Shown: one piece after another, positions 1-10,390 of the stretch | How the letters are laid out: each line of letters begins with the position of its first letter | Position numbering within the stretch: the first letter of the stretch is position 1 | Assembly (NCBI RefSeq): GCF_002288525.1 | Contig: NZ_CP023067.1 | Coordinates: 2,614,501 to 2,678,500, forward strand | Length of the DNA stretch: 64,000 nt | Direction: 5' to 3' | Origin: Sinorhizobium sojae CCBAU 05684 | GTDB lineage: Bacteria; Pseudomonadota; Alphaproteobacteria; Rhizobiales; Rhizobiaceae | The notes under the pieces: model-generated | The model's database searches: none | Told to the model about the DNA's origin: nothing | The model's input: only the letters and a program-made list of their open reading frames with translations | Program-made: the position numbers and the translations under genes

Positions 1-988
1 GCTCCTCGGCGGTGATCGTCTCGTCGAATTCCCGCGTGAAGACGGTATAATCGACCTTCTCGTTGAAATCCGCGAAAGGATGGTTCGGACGCTTGACCTC
101 GCCGGGCGTCTCGCTCTCTTCGTCGCCTTCATCCTGAAGGTCGTCGTCGGAAATCTCGGCGCCGTCCATCTCGCCTTCTTCCATCTGCTCCTCGGCAGAC
201 TGGTTCTCCTCGGCCGGCGCGGCGTCGGTTCCCTCTTCCTCCTCGCTGGCGTTTTCGTCCTGCTGCTCGCTGCGCGGCTGGTCCTCGTCGGTCTCGCTTT
301 CCTGCTCGTCCGGCTCCAGATCGTCCTCGCCGTATTTTTCGGCGACATCCATCGAGGCCAGCATATCGCGAACCACGCGGGCAAAAGCCTGCTGGTCGTT
401 GACCGCCGCCGGCAGGTTCTGCATGTCGGCGGCCGCCTTCTGTTCGATGAAGTCGCGCCAGAGGTCGAGCACTTTTCCAGCGGCGGCGGGCGGCTTCTCG
501 CCCGTCAGCTTCTCGCGCACCAGCAATGCCATCGCCTCTTCGAGCGGCGCATCCGCCTGGCTCGCGATCGCGCCGAAATTTGCCTTGGCGTATTTCTCCT
601 CAAGCATGGAAGAGAGGTTGGCGGCGACGCCAGGCATCCTGAGTGCGCCGATCGCCTCGACGCGAGCCTGCTCGACCGCATCGAATATCGCGCGGGCGTC
701 GGCGCCCTGCGGCGACATCGTCGCATGGATCCGGTCGTCATGGCAGGCCTTTCGCAGGGCCATCGAGTCGCCGAGGCCGCGCGCGACTGCAAGCTCATGG
801 CGGCTGGGACGTTTGGAAAGCTCCGGCAGGCGAATACGCTCGCCGGACATTCCCGGACGATCGTTGGCGAAGGCGATTTCGAGTTCCGCATCGCCGGCGA
901 TCGAGCGGACGCAGCCGGAAAGCGCCCGCTTAAACGGTTCGGCAGCGCTTTCCCTCGTCTGCGGGTTCGCCTTGGAATTCGAGCTCAC
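1..988 (-). CDS. cobT: Cobaltochelatase subunit CobT (N-terminal part; gene runs off the window)
   Basis: CobT works with CobS and CobN to insert cobalt into hydrogenobyrinic acid a,c-diamide in the aerobic cobalamin pathway. The visible 329 codons give the usual CobT N-terminal region followed by a long acidic stretch rich in Glu, Asp, Gln and Ser, the linker seen in this family before the C-terminal VWA domain, which lies outside the window. The start is a GTG at 988 because it gives the expected N-terminus ([10 protein letters not shown]) and has an AAGGA ribosome site about 8 bases upstream. It follows cobS on the same strand with a 67-base gap, so the two are probably cotranscribed. Identification is confident; the 3' end is not seen. 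Confidence 0.93.
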   Translation of the reverse strand, partial: MSSNSKANPQTRESAAEPFKRALSGCVRSIAGDAELEIAFANDRPGMSGERIRLPELSKRPSRHELAVARGLGDSMALRKACHDDRIHATMSPQGADARAIFDAVEQARVEAIGALRMPGVAANLSSMLEEKYAKANFGAIASQADAPLEEAMALLVREKLTGEKPPAAAGKVLDLWRDFIEQKAAADMQNLPAAVNDQQAFARVVRDMLASMDVAEKYGEDDLEPDEQESETDEDQPRSEQQDENASEEEEGTDAAPAEENQSAEEQMEEGEMDGAEISDDDLQDEGDEESETPGEVKRPNHPFADFNEKVDYTVFTREFDETITAEE

Positions 989-1055
989 AACAGTTCCTTC
1001 TTCAGCCAGCCCGGGCGATATCCGAGCGCCTCACCTTACCTGCAGCCTTCGGCAA

Positions 1056-2054
1056 TCAGGCGGTGGCTTCCAGCACGATATTCGCGGCGCTTTCCTTCAG
1101 CTCGACGCCGAAGGCGCGCTGGTAATGCTCGGCCACCAGCGGCCGCTCCAGCTCGTCGCACTTGTTGAGGAAGGTCACGCGGAAGGCAAAGGCGACGTCG
1201 CCGAAGATGTAGGCATTTTCCGCCCAGGTGATCACGGTGCGCGGGCTCATCACCGTCGAGAGATCGCCGTTGATGAAGGCGGCGCGCGTGAGATCCGCGA
1301 CGCGCACCATCTTCGAGACGGTCTCGCGGCCCTTGTCGGCCGAAAATCCCTTGACCTTGGCCGCGACGATGTCGACTTCCTTGTCGTGCGGCAGGTAATT
1401 GAGCGTGGTCACGATCGACCAGCGGTCCATCTGCGCCTGGTTGATCTGCTGTGTGCCGTGGTAGAGACCGGTAGTATCGCCGAGGCCTATGGTGTTGGCA
1501 GTCGCGAACAGCCGGAAGGCCGGATGTGGGCGGATTACCCGGCTCTGGTCGAGAAGCGTCAGCCGGCCGGAGGATTCCAGCACGCGCTGGATGACGAACA
1601 TGACATCCGGGCGACCGGCATCATACTCATCGAAGACGAGCGCGACATTGTGCTGGTAGGCCCAGGGAAGAATACCGTCCTTGAACTCTGTCACCTGCAG
1701 GCCGTCCTTGACGACGATCGCATCCTTGCCGACGAGATCGATACGGCTGACATGGCTGTCGAGATTGATGCGCACGCAGGGCCAGTTGAGCCTTGCGGCG
1801 ACCTGCTCGATATGGGTCGACTTGCCGGTGCCATGATAGCCTGCAACCATGACGCGGCGATTGTGGGCGAAGCCTGCAAGAATGGCGAGCGTCGTTTCCC
1901 GGTCGAAAAGATAGTCCGGATCGAGATCGGGCACATAGGCATCGCCCTTCGAATAGGCGGGAACGCGCAAATCCGTGTCGATGCCGAAAACCTCCCGGAC
2001 AGAGATCGTCGTGTCGGGGAGGTTGGAAATGTCGAGGTCAATCTTGCTCATCAT
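1056..2054 (-). CDS. cobS: Cobaltochelatase subunit CobS (AAA+ ATPase)
   Basis: This is the MoxR-like AAA+ ATPase subunit of aerobic cobaltochelatase. The 332-residue protein has a CobS N-terminal segment, a Walker A motif GYHGTGKST at about residue 71, a Walker B region ending LVFDEYD, and a sensor-type segment LFATANT. Length and sequence agree with CobS of Ensifer-type bacteria. The open frame extends upstream to 2099, but the family N-terminus MMSKIDLD begins at 2054; the next ATG (2051) is better spaced from the GGAG site, so the true start may be either. It lies between a J-domain gene and cobT on the same strand. High confidence. Confidence 0.96.
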   Translation of the reverse strand: MMSKIDLDISNLPDTTISVREVFGIDTDLRVPAYSKGDAYVPDLDPDYLFDRETTLAILAGFAHNRRVMVAGYHGTGKSTHIEQVAARLNWPCVRINLDSHVSRIDLVGKDAIVVKDGLQVTEFKDGILPWAYQHNVALVFDEYDAGRPDVMFVIQRVLESSGRLTLLDQSRVIRPHPAFRLFATANTIGLGDTTGLYHGTQQINQAQMDRWSIVTTLNYLPHDKEVDIVAAKVKGFSADKGRETVSKMVRVADLTRAAFINGDLSTVMSPRTVITWAENAYIFGDVAFAFRVTFLNKCDELERPLVAEHYQRAFGVELKESAANIVLEATA

Positions 2055-2124
2055 GTCTCCAGAGCGGCCGCCGGACGGCACCCGCGCATTCGCCTGCATA
2101 GTACTTCTGTCTTAATCCGCGTTG

Positions 2125-2751
2125 TTAGCAGAAACCAGCCTGTTTTAACAATTGATAGGCCTGTATAACGGCCCGAAAACGGTCTTCCGAACCTCTGTCT
2201 CCGCCGTTCGCGTCGGGATGATGCTTCTTGACGAGTTCCTTGTAGGCCGCCTTGATATCGGCGGTCGTTGCCGAGGCTGCAAGTCCGAGCGTTTCGAAGG
2301 CCTTGGCCTCGAGTGTCTTCAGCTTGCGCAGCCGCGGCTCGTGCCGGCTCGAGCGGGCGCGTGCTTCGTTGAAGAAGCCGAACGGGTCGCGCATGCGCGC
2401 CTGCGCACCCGCACTGCCGGAGCGCATCTGCGATTGGGTGGGACCGTCCCCGGCATTCTTGTTGACGCCGACCGTCCAAGTGGGCCGATGCCCGGTCACG
2501 GCCTCCTTCTGGTAGCGCGCGATCTCGGAATCGGAGAGCCCCGAGAAATAATTGTAGCCCTTGTTGTATTCCTTCACATGCTCGAAACAGAAGAGGAAAT
2601 ACTCGCCTTCGGCGTTGCGACCGACGGGCGCCCGATGCACCCCTTTCTTGTCGCAGCCGTCCCATTGGCACATGGGCACGGACGGCTCGACGCGCGCCTC
2701 GCCCTTCGGGCGCGTGCGGATGCGGTCGAAGTATTTTGAATCGAGTTTCAT
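2125..2751 (-). CDS. J-domain protein with N-terminal Cys/His cluster
   Basis: A DnaJ-family protein of 208 residues with the J domain at the C-terminus (about residues 150-208): a helix ending AAYKELVKKHHPDAN contains the HPD tripeptide needed to stimulate DnaK. The N-terminal half has a conserved-looking Cys/His set, CQWDGC near residue 30 and CFEHV near residue 55, which could bind zinc. There is no Gly/Phe region or DnaJ-type zinc finger, so this is a specialised co-chaperone, not DnaJ itself. The start MKLDSKYF at 2751 is preferred; an in-frame ATG at 2760 is possible. It precedes cobS by about 70 bases, suggesting, by context only, a link to the cobaltochelatase ATPase. Confidence 0.85.
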   Translation of the reverse strand: MKLDSKYFDRIRTRPKGEARVEPSVPMCQWDGCDKKGVHRAPVGRNAEGEYFLFCFEHVKEYNKGYNYFSGLSDSEIARYQKEAVTGHRPTWTVGVNKNAGDGPTQSQMRSGSAGAQARMRDPFGFFNEARARSSRHEPRLRKLKTLEAKAFETLGLAASATTADIKAAYKELVKKHHPDANGGDRGSEDRFRAVIQAYQLLKQAGFC

Positions 2752-2894
2752 GGCGCACATTATGGGGTTTGCGACAGGTCACAACAAGAATTGACAAAGT
2801 GGAATGTTGCTGGCTTTGTGCGGGTATTTTGCACCGCTTACTCCGGGCGTCGCCAGCTACGCTCAAGCAGCAAACAGGGAAATGGGACGGAAGC

Positions 2895-3176
2895 ATGTCG
2901 TTGCAAAGCCGCATCGAGCAGAAGCTGGTGGAAGCCTTCCAACCCGAACGGCTCGCCGTCATCGACGAAAGCCATCTCCATGCCGGCCACCAGCCGGGCT
3001 TTGACGGCGGCGGCGAGACCCATATGCGCGTCCGCATCGTCGCAAGCGCCTTTTCAGGCATGAGCCGCGTGGCGCGCCACCGCGCCATCAACGATCTCCT
3101 GAAGCCGGAGCTCGATGCCGGCCTGCATGCGCTTGCAGTCGAGCCCGCCGCCCCCGGAGAGCCGACGCGCTGGTGA
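2895..3176 (+). CDS. BolA family protein
   Basis: A 93-residue BolA-like protein. BolA proteins partner with monothiol glutaredoxins in iron-sulfur handling or act as transcriptional regulators. The family signature is visible as the segment from ESHLHAGH to the variable loop and then ETHMRVRIV, followed by a helix with RHRAINDLL. The start at 2895 follows a GGACGGAAG ribosome site and gives the normal family length; longer in-frame starts are not needed. It is transcribed away from the J-domain gene across about 140 bases that must contain both promoters. Confidence 0.9.
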   Translation: MSLQSRIEQKLVEAFQPERLAVIDESHLHAGHQPGFDGGGETHMRVRIVASAFSGMSRVARHRAINDLLKPELDAGLHALAVEPAAPGEPTRW

Positions 3177-3239
3177 TCCGCGCCCCTGGTGACGTTGGGA
3201 CGGGCTCTGTGCGCGCAAGGCACACCTTCAATCGACGCA

Positions 3240-3260
3240 ATGGGTTTTCCGGAAACCCAT
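3240..3260. terminator. Hairpin between convergent bolA-like and CBS-domain genes
   Basis: An 8-bp perfect stem (ATGGGTTT with AAACCCAT) and 5-base loop lies in the 100-base gap between two convergent genes. There is no clear T-tract, so a bidirectional terminator is inferred from position. Confidence 0.4.
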
Positions 3261-3276
3261 ACGATGGGCCGATGCG

Positions 3277-4581
3277 CTAAGCCGTCGGCGTGTCGTCGGC
3301 GGCGCGGATGCGCAATTTGGTGATCCGGTTCTTGACCCGTTTCATGACGGTGAAGCGCTTTCCGTAGAAGGTGAAAGCCTGCCGCTCCTCCGGGATGCTC
3401 TTCGATTCATGAATGACGAGACCGGCGACCGTGGTCGCCTCCTCGTCCGGCAGCGACCAGTCGAGCGCGCGGTTAAGATCGCGGATCGGCACCGAACCAT
3501 CGACGACGATGGAGCCGTCGGCTTCCTGCCGCACGCCCTGGATGTCGAGGTCGTGCTCGTCGGCAATGTCGCCGACGATCTCCTCCAGGATGTCCTCAAG
3601 GGTGACCAGCCCCTGCACCTGGCCATATTCGTCGACGACGATGGCCAGATGGAGCTTGCGGCGGAGGAAGGCGTTGAGCTGGTCCTTCAGGTTGGTCGTA
3701 TCCGGAACGAACCAGGGCTTCTGCGCGATCTTGACGATATCCAGCGTCTCCGGCTCCACATTGGGCTCGGCTAATGCCCTCAGGAGGTCCTTGGAGTGGA
3801 CGACGCCGATGATGTTGTCGGTCGAACCGCGCCACAGCGGCAGCCGCGTAAAAGGGCTTTCGAGGATTTCTCGCACGCAGACTTCCGGCGCGTCGTCGGC
3901 GTTGATCGCCCGCATGGCGGTACGGTGAATCATGATATCCGACACTTCCAACTCGCCGAGATCGAGCACGCCGCCCAGCCGGTCGCGGTCGGCCTTGATC
4001 ACCGCTCCCTCGCGATGCAGCAGGTTGACCGCGCCCCGCAACTCCTCATGCGCGGAAAGCATAGGCATGTCGGAGGCGAGATTGACGCCGAAGAGGTTCA
4101 GGATGCGCCGGACGATCGCGTTGACGAGAGAGGAAAGCGGGCCGGCGACTGCGACGAAGGGCCGGACCACCGGCGCCACGGTGAGGGCGAAGCGATCGGG
4201 CGAGGCGATCGCCCAGCTTTTCGGCAACACTTCGGAAAAGATAACGAGCAGCACCGTCATGGCGAAGGTGGCTATCGCCACGCCGGAATCGCCGACAAGG
4301 CCGATCAGCAGGCTGGTCGTCAGTGACGACGCGAGAATATTGACGAGGTTGTTGCCGATGAGCAACGCGCCGATCAGACGATCGCGCCGCTCGATCAGCC
4401 GGTTGACGATTCCCGCCCGCTGGTCGCCATTGCTTTCGAGCGTGTGCATGCGCGACCGGGAGGTGGCGGTCAAGGCTGTCTCGGACCCGGAGAAAAATGC
4501 CGAGAGCACGAGAAGAGCGATGACCGAAACCAGGGATAGCCAATAGTCCGCCAGGAAGGTCAATAAGGCGTCGCTGCTCAT
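3277..4581 (-). CDS. CNNM/CorC-type transporter with CBS pair (hemolysin-related)
   Basis: A 434-residue inner-membrane protein of the HlyC/CorC (CNNM, DUF21) family linked to magnesium or cobalt export. The N-terminal 190 residues hold about four hydrophobic segments with the DUF21 hallmark AFFSGSETALTA. A CBS-domain pair covers about residues 205-335 (DIMIHR and later LEDILEEIVGDI), and the C-terminal CorC/HlyC domain ends the protein. Its ATG overlaps the stop of aroB in an ATGA tetranucleotide, so it is translationally coupled to the shikimate genes. The placement beside cobaltochelatase genes is suggestive but may be coincidence. Confidence 0.9.
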   Translation of the reverse strand: MSSDALLTFLADYWLSLVSVIALLVLSAFFSGSETALTATSRSRMHTLESNGDQRAGIVNRLIERRDRLIGALLIGNNLVNILASSLTTSLLIGLVGDSGVAIATFAMTVLLVIFSEVLPKSWAIASPDRFALTVAPVVRPFVAVAGPLSSLVNAIVRRILNLFGVNLASDMPMLSAHEELRGAVNLLHREGAVIKADRDRLGGVLDLGELEVSDIMIHRTAMRAINADDAPEVCVREILESPFTRLPLWRGSTDNIIGVVHSKDLLRALAEPNVEPETLDIVKIAQKPWFVPDTTNLKDQLNAFLRRKLHLAIVVDEYGQVQGLVTLEDILEEIVGDIADEHDLDIQGVRQEADGSIVVDGSVPIRDLNRALDWSLPDEEATTVAGLVIHESKSIPEERQAFTFYGKRFTVMKRVKNRITKLRIRAADDTPTA

Positions 4582-5708
4582 TGCGGGTGCTTTTCCTTAA
4601 GGAAGTTCAAAACTTCGGAGGCCGGCACGTCGTCGGCGACGAAGGACTGGCCGACGCCGCGCGTCAGGATGAAGGTGAGCTTGCCGCCCTTCACTTTCTT
4701 GTCCTGGGCGATCGCGTCCATCAGCCGCTCCGCCGGCGGAAGGCCGCCGGGAATATCGCCCATCCGCGTCGGCAGGCCGACGGTCTTGAGGTGGGCTTCG
4801 ACCCGGCGTGCATCGTCCGGGCTCGCGAGATTCATCCGCGCGGAGAACTCGTGGGCCAGCACCATGCCGATCGCGACGCCCTCTCCGTGCACCAGACGGT
4901 TACTATCATATTCGGTCGCTGCTTCCAGCGCATGTCCGAAGGTGTGGCCGAAATTGAGGAGCGCCCGCAGGCCGTTTTCGCGCTCGTCGGCCGCCACGAC
5001 ATCGGCTTTGGCCTGACAGCTTGCGGCGATCGCCTCGATACGGGCGGAGCCGCCGGCAAAGACCGCCTGCCAATTCTGCTCGAGCCAGTGGAAAAAAGCC
5101 GGCTTGTCGATCAGGCCGTATTTCGCCACCTCCGCATAGCCGGCGCGGAATTCACGCGGGCTCAGCGTGTCGAGCACGTCCGTGTCGGCCAGAACGAGGT
5201 CCGGCTGGTGGAAGACTCCGATCAGGTTCTTTCCATGCGGCGAGTTGATTCCGGTCTTGCCGCCGACGGAGGAATCGACCTGGGCGAGAAGCGAGGTCGG
5301 GACCTGGATGAAGCGTGAACCGCGGCGCACGATGCCGGCGGCGAAGCCGGTGAGGTCGCCGATCACGCCGCCGCCAAGCGCAATCACCGCGTCATTGCGC
5401 TCGATCCGGGCCCCGAGAATGGCGTCGCAAACCGGGATGAGATGATCGAAGCTCTTGGTCTTCTCGCCCGGGGGCAGGACCAGCGAGACGGCCTCGATGC
5501 CGCTTTGCGCAAGGCTCGCCATCATCGGATCGAGGTAACGCGGTGCGACATTCTCGTCGGTGATGACGGCCACCCTGCGGCCCTTCAGGCGTGCGCCGAT
5601 CTCCCGGCCCGTCGCCGCAATCAGCCCGGGGCCGATGAGGATATCGTAGGAACGGTCTCCGAGATTCACGCGGACCTTGCGTTCGGAGGGCGTCATCTGG
5701 CTCATCAT
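4578..5708 (-). CDS. aroB: 3-dehydroquinate synthase
   Basis: AroB converts DAHP to 3-dehydroquinate, step two of the shikimate pathway, using NAD and a divalent metal. The 376-residue protein shows the NAD-binding ALGGGVIGDLTGFAA segment, the substrate loop QVDSSVGGKTGIN, and metal-ligand regions around RAGYAEVAKYG and FGHTFGHALE. The start at 5708 is chosen because it overlaps the aroK stop in ATGA; an in-frame ATG lies upstream at 5729 inside aroK. With aroK and the CBS-domain gene it forms a run of three genes with overlapping ends. Confidence 0.96.
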   Translation of the reverse strand: MMSQMTPSERKVRVNLGDRSYDILIGPGLIAATGREIGARLKGRRVAVITDENVAPRYLDPMMASLAQSGIEAVSLVLPPGEKTKSFDHLIPVCDAILGARIERNDAVIALGGGVIGDLTGFAAGIVRRGSRFIQVPTSLLAQVDSSVGGKTGINSPHGKNLIGVFHQPDLVLADTDVLDTLSPREFRAGYAEVAKYGLIDKPAFFHWLEQNWQAVFAGGSARIEAIAASCQAKADVVAADERENGLRALLNFGHTFGHALEAATEYDSNRLVHGEGVAIGMVLAHEFSARMNLASPDDARRVEAHLKTVGLPTRMGDIPGGLPPAERLMDAIAQDKKVKGGKLTFILTRGVGQSFVADDVPASEVLNFLKEKHPQ

Positions 5709-6292
5709 AGCGTCTCGGCTTTCTTGCAATCGGCGATGGCGACGAGGACCTCCTCGACCATCCTTTCCTTCTTCACGTCGCGCGAGAGGACGACGAGGTC
5801 CGCCTCGGCATAGATTGGGTAGCGCGCCCGCATCAGGTTTTCGAGCGTCTGCTTCGGATTCTCCGTTTTCAGAAGCGGACGGGTGTCGCGCTTGTTCACC
5901 CGCTCCCAGAGCACGTCGAGTTCGGCGTTGAGCCAGACCGTCAGCCCGCCCCTCTTGATCTGCCGCCGCGACCGCTCGTTGATATAGGCGCCGCCGCCGG
6001 TCGAGACGACACGCGGTCCCGACCGCAACAGCCGTTTCAGCACGCGCGCCTCGAGCGCCCGGAATTCTTCCTCGCCATAGGCGGCGAAAAGTTCGCTGAT
6101 CGTCATGCGCGAGACGCGCTCGATCTCATGGTCGGAGTCGACGAAGGGAATGCCGAGCGCCTGAGCCGTCATTCGGCCGATCGCCGATTTACCCGCTCCC
6201 ATCAGGCCGATGAAGATGAGATTGCGCTTACCGAGGGCGAGCTTCGCCCGTTCGGCAAGCGTCGCGGAAACCGGTTCGGTGACGTCGTTCAT
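5705..6292 (-). CDS. aroK: Shikimate kinase
   Basis: AroK phosphorylates shikimate to shikimate 3-phosphate. The 195-residue protein has the P-loop GLMGAGKSAIGR at about residues 30-41, the shikimate-binding DSDHEIE, the STGGGA motif near residue 100 and the lid RDTRPLL. An N-terminal extension of about 20 residues before the core is common in rhizobial AroK. It is the first gene of the coupled aroK-aroB-CBS set; the promoter must lie in the 309-base gap upstream. Confidence 0.95.
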   Translation of the reverse strand: MNDVTEPVSATLAERAKLALGKRNLIFIGLMGAGKSAIGRMTAQALGIPFVDSDHEIERVSRMTISELFAAYGEEEFRALEARVLKRLLRSGPRVVSTGGGAYINERSRRQIKRGGLTVWLNAELDVLWERVNKRDTRPLLKTENPKQTLENLMRARYPIYAEADLVVLSRDVKKERMVEEVLVAIADCKKAETL

Positions 6293-6601
6293 TGCGCTTC
6301 ATAGTCCCCATTCCATTCCGGTATCGACAAATCGGCGGAGGGCGTCAAGTCGTCGCTACGGGCCGGAGGGCGCTTCTTGAACGCGCCCTCAGGGCCGTTC
6401 ATATGGTCGCCATGCCCCATTTCAACGCGCAAATGTCGCGGACGCACCTTGAGTGGAAGCGCGGCCTCTGGCACGGATGGAAGGCTCTCAACCGCCTGCC
6501 TCCTTGAATCGACTTCGCTTTGAAGACATACAGCGTTTCGAAGTGCTACAGCGACCTTTGCGCATCTGAAAAGGCGGCGCGGCGGTGTAGAGGAGATTAA
6601 A
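6293..6601. other. Intergenic region with aroK promoter side and a RIME-like repeat
   Basis: This 309-base gap between the divergent aroK and the small membrane-peptide gene contains a mosaic repeat (6496-6590). I see no convincing gene in the rest. The strong GAGGAGATTAAA ribosome site for the downstream peptide starts immediately after the repeat. Confidence 0.6.
6496..6590. repeat. RIME-like intergenic mosaic element
   Basis: The block beginning AAGTGCTACAGCGACCTTTG at 6541 and ending GGCGGTGTAG at 6590 matches the recurring module seen at several other intergenic sites in this window. It is preceded by a degenerate palindromic half (6496-6530). These are hallmarks of RIME elements of rhizobia; assignment is from recall of the consensus. 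Confidence 0.65.
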
Positions 6602-6751
6602 ATGCCGACACTGTTCCGATTCCTGTTCTTCTGTGCCGTCGTCGCAGGCATGGTCTACGGCACGATGGTGGCACTCGTCACCTTCGTCGAGCCGGTGGAA
6701 CGGGACGTCACCGTGCGTATCCCCTCCGAGCGGGTCAACAAGCCGCAATGA
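6602..6751 (+). CDS. Small membrane peptide upstream of xerD
   Basis: A 49-residue peptide with one hydrophobic segment (roughly residues 5-30, [16 protein letters not shown] onward) and a charged C-terminus. It has a strong ribosome site (GAGGAG, 7 bases before ATG) and its TGA overlaps the xerD ATG in ATGA. This coupling and the clean coding character argue that it is real although short. Function is unknown; it probably sits in the inner membrane with the tail outside. Confidence 0.75.
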   Translation: MPTLFRFLFFCAVVAGMVYGTMVALVTFVEPVERDVTVRIPSERVNKPQ

Positions 6752-7695
6752 TGGATCTCTCAGAAGCGCATATCGAAGCCTTTCTCGAAATGATGAGCGC
6801 CGAGCGCGGCGCCGCAGTGAACACGCTGCAATCCTACGAGCGCGACCTCAAGGACGCGCTCTCCTTCCTGCGCTCGAGCGGCACGCGGCTCGGCGAGGCC
6901 ACCCCCGACGATCTGAGACATTATCTCGCTCATCTCGCCAAGGAGGGCTTCAAATCCTCGTCGCAGGCACGCCGCCTCTCCTCGCTCAGGCAATTCTACA
7001 AGTTCCTCTATGCCGAGGGCCTGCGCGGCGACGACCCGACGGGCATCCTCGACGCCCCGAAAAAGGCGCGCCCGCTGCCGAAGACGCTGAGCGTTGACGA
7101 CGTTACCAGGCTCATCGGCCAGGCGGAGGCGGAATCAGAGGCGGCTGCCGGCGGCGAGGACGCGCTCTCGAAATTGCGCATGCATGCCCTCATCGAGCTT
7201 CTCTACGCCACCGGCATGCGCGTCAGCGAACTCGTCTCGCTGCCGGCGAGCGTGCTTTCGCAGAACGGCCGTTTTCTCGTCATCCGCGGCAAGGGCAACA
7301 AGGAAAGGCTGGTGCCGCTCTCGCAGGCAGCGATGCGCGCCATCGGCAGCTATGGCGATGCCCTACGGGAACGGGAGAGCGAGGAGGAGAGCCCCTGGCT
7401 CTTCCCTTCCTATGGCAAATCCGGGCACCTGCCGCGCCAGGTCTTTGCCCGCGACCTAAAGAGCCTCGCCGCGCGCGCCGGCATCCGGGTCGCGGCGATC
7501 TCGCCGCACGTGCTACGCCACGCCTTCGCCAGCCATCTTCTCGCCAACGGTGCCGACCTTCGCGCCGTGCAGGAACTACTCGGCCACTCGGACATCTCGA
7601 CGACACAAATCTACACGCATGTGCTGGAAGAGCGCTTACGCGAGCTCGTGCAAAACCATCACCCCCTTGCCAAACAGGCGAAAAAACAGGATTAG
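6748..7695 (+). CDS. xerD: Site-specific tyrosine recombinase XerD
   Basis: XerD with XerC resolves chromosome dimers at dif. The 315-residue protein has the SAM-like N-terminal domain (about 1-105) and a tyrosine-recombinase catalytic domain with the first Arg in [10 protein letters not shown], the [12 protein letters not shown] box, LLGHSDI, and the nucleophile Tyr in TTQIYTHV near residue 287. Two tandem ATGs start the gene; the first overlaps the preceding peptide gene. Position upstream of accA and absence of mobile-element features support a core Xer protein; XerC versus XerD is judged by overall similarity. Confidence 0.9.
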   Translation: MMDLSEAHIEAFLEMMSAERGAAVNTLQSYERDLKDALSFLRSSGTRLGEATPDDLRHYLAHLAKEGFKSSSQARRLSSLRQFYKFLYAEGLRGDDPTGILDAPKKARPLPKTLSVDDVTRLIGQAEAESEAAAGGEDALSKLRMHALIELLYATGMRVSELVSLPASVLSQNGRFLVIRGKGNKERLVPLSQAAMRAIGSYGDALRERESEEESPWLFPSYGKSGHLPRQVFARDLKSLAARAGIRVAAISPHVLRHAFASHLLANGADLRAVQELLGHSDISTTQIYTHVLEERLRELVQNHHPLAKQAKKQD

Positions 7696-7757
7696 GACCG
7701 CCGGGCAGTTGGCGAGGCCGGGCAGTCCTTGTCGCAAAACGATCGGAAACGCATCTC

Positions 7758-8711
<954 letters not shown>

Positions 8712-8805
8712 ACCCACGATGCCTTCTTGCCGCGGGCTGAAAGCTCGCCTTTCCGCCCTGAACCATCGCGATCAGAGCCTCGCGTGCGGCAACCGGAAAT
8801 CGATC

Positions 8806-8824
8806 ATGGCCAAATCTTGGCCAT
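8806..8824. repeat. Perfect inverted repeat downstream of accA
   Basis: An 8-bp inverted repeat ATGGCCAA/TTGGCCAT with a 3-base spacer lies in the 263-base gap between accA and the L,D-transpeptidase gene. It could be an operator or a weak terminator; no T-tract follows. Confidence 0.35.
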
Positions 8825-8974
8825 ATTCATCGGGTCATGAAAAACGGCGTTCGCAGGCGGTCCCTGCAGGGTTAAGATTTCGTGAAGAATAATGACGTAG
8901 TGATTCGTTGAAGAGTCCTCCCGAAAGGGAGGCGGCACTCAAGGTTAAATTGTGGCAAGAACGGGCTTTCGCTG

Positions 8975-10390
8975 ATGCGTTTCAGAAATCTTGTTGTCAC
9001 CGCCGCTGTCGCAGCCGCGCTTGCCGGTTGCACCAACGAGACGCTCGACTCGGTCAACATTTCCAATGTCAAGAACAAGACCGAGTACCAGCTTTCCAGC
9101 AAGATGGTCAGCAAAATGCGCGAGCTGGGGATGCAGAAGTCATCGCCGATCCTCTTGCGCATCTTCAAGGAAGAGGGAACGCTCGAAGTCTGGAAGGCGA
9201 ACACGGCCAGTCGCTTCCAGCTTCTAAAGAGCTACAAGATCTGCGCCTGGTCCGGGAAGCTCGGCCCGAAGGTCAAGGAAGGCGACCGGCAGGCGCCCGA
9301 GGGATTCTATCCGCTCTATCCGCATCAGATGAACCCCAATTCGAGCTATTATCTGGCGATCAATACCGGTTATCCGAACGCCTATGACAAGGCGAACAAC
9401 CGCAGCGGCACGCATCTGATGATCCATGGCGCCTGCTCCTCGTCGGGCTGCTATTCCATGACTGACGAGCAGATCATCGAGATTTTTGCCCTCGCGCGCG
9501 ACGCCTTCCGGGGCGGACAGGAAAACATTCAGCTGCAGGCCTTTCCCTTCCGCATGACGGCGGAAAACATGGCGCGTCACCGCGACAATCCGAATATCGA
9601 GTTCTGGAAGATGCTGAAAGCCGGCTACGACCAGTTCGAGGTAACCAAGCGCCCGCCGCAGGTAAATGTCTGCGAGCGGAAATACGTCTTCAACCAGCAA
9701 AGCGAAGGCACGTTCAACCCGGCCGGGCAATGCCCCGCCATGTCGAGCCCGCCGGCGCTGCAGGTGGCGATGGCGAACTACGAGAATGACTATAAGCGTG
9801 ACTATGACAAGGCGCTGAAGAAATTCGAAGGCATGGTCTGGTACGAGCCGACGGAAGCGGAGCGCAAGGCGGTGGTCGCCGAACAGCGCAAGGGCCGCGA
9901 ACTTGCCTACGCCCCGACCGGCACCTCGCTCGACGCCGGAAAGCTGATAAAGGTGAGCGACCTCGAAAGGAAGCTCGCCGAAGAGAAGCAAGCCGAGGAA
10001 GCCAGGCAGGCGACCCTGATCCAGAAGGAAGCACTGGAGAGGACGACCCGCGAGGGCGGGACCGTGCCGGTGCCGCAGCCAAACCCGGTCGCGCGCCCAG
10101 TGGAACAGGCAACGCTGCAGACGGCGCCCGCAAGGAGATCGTTCTGGAACCTGTTCTCCAACGGCGATCCCGTGACGCCGCGACCTCCCGCCCAGGCACA
10201 GGAACAGGTCGCCGGCCCGCCCGCGCCCGCTCAGCAGCCGGCGGCAAGCGACACTGCGGCAAGTGCGTCGGCGGCCGAGAACCCGCAGGTCGCCACGGCG
10301 CCCGCTGGCGGCGGTCAAGCAATCCCCGCCGAGCAGCCGGCCCCCGAACAGCCGAAAAAACGCCCTTTCTGGAAGATCTGGGGCAATTGA
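8975..10390 (+). CDS. L,D-transpeptidase-family lipoprotein
   Basis: A 471-residue envelope protein. Residues 1-19 form a lipoprotein signal ending in the lipobox LAGC, so Cys19 is the likely lipid anchor. A YkuD-type L,D-transpeptidase domain (about 60-210) is marked by THLMIHGACSSSGCYSM, which supplies the His and the SxGC catalytic Cys. It resembles the YafK/DpaA group, which acts on peptidoglycan crosslinks or protein-peptidoglycan links. The C-terminal 150 residues are low-complexity, rich in Ala, Pro, Glu and Gln, with two short repeats of the type RSFWNLF/RPFWKIW. Its stop overlaps the next gene by one base. Confidence 0.85.
   Translation: MRFRNLVVTAAVAAALAGCTNETLDSVNISNVKNKTEYQLSSKMVSKMRELGMQKSSPILLRIFKEEGTLEVWKANTASRFQLLKSYKICAWSGKLGPKVKEGDRQAPEGFYPLYPHQMNPNSSYYLAINTGYPNAYDKANNRSGTHLMIHGACSSSGCYSMTDEQIIEIFALARDAFRGGQENIQLQAFPFRMTAENMARHRDNPNIEFWKMLKAGYDQFEVTKRPPQVNVCERKYVFNQQSEGTFNPAGQCPAMSSPPALQVAMANYENDYKRDYDKALKKFEGMVWYEPTEAERKAVVAEQRKGRELAYAPTGTSLDAGKLIKVSDLERKLAEEKQAEEARQATLIQKEALERTTREGGTVPVPQPNPVARPVEQATLQTAPARRSFWNLFSNGDPVTPRPPAQAQEQVAGPPAPAQQPAASDTAASASAAENPQVATAPAGGGQAIPAEQPAPEQPKKRPFWKIWGN

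Noticed and set aside
399-2168. A 589-codon open frame on the plus strand
   Set aside because: It is antisense to cobT and cobS, which are clearly recognisable. Its peptide has no family and reflects high GC content.
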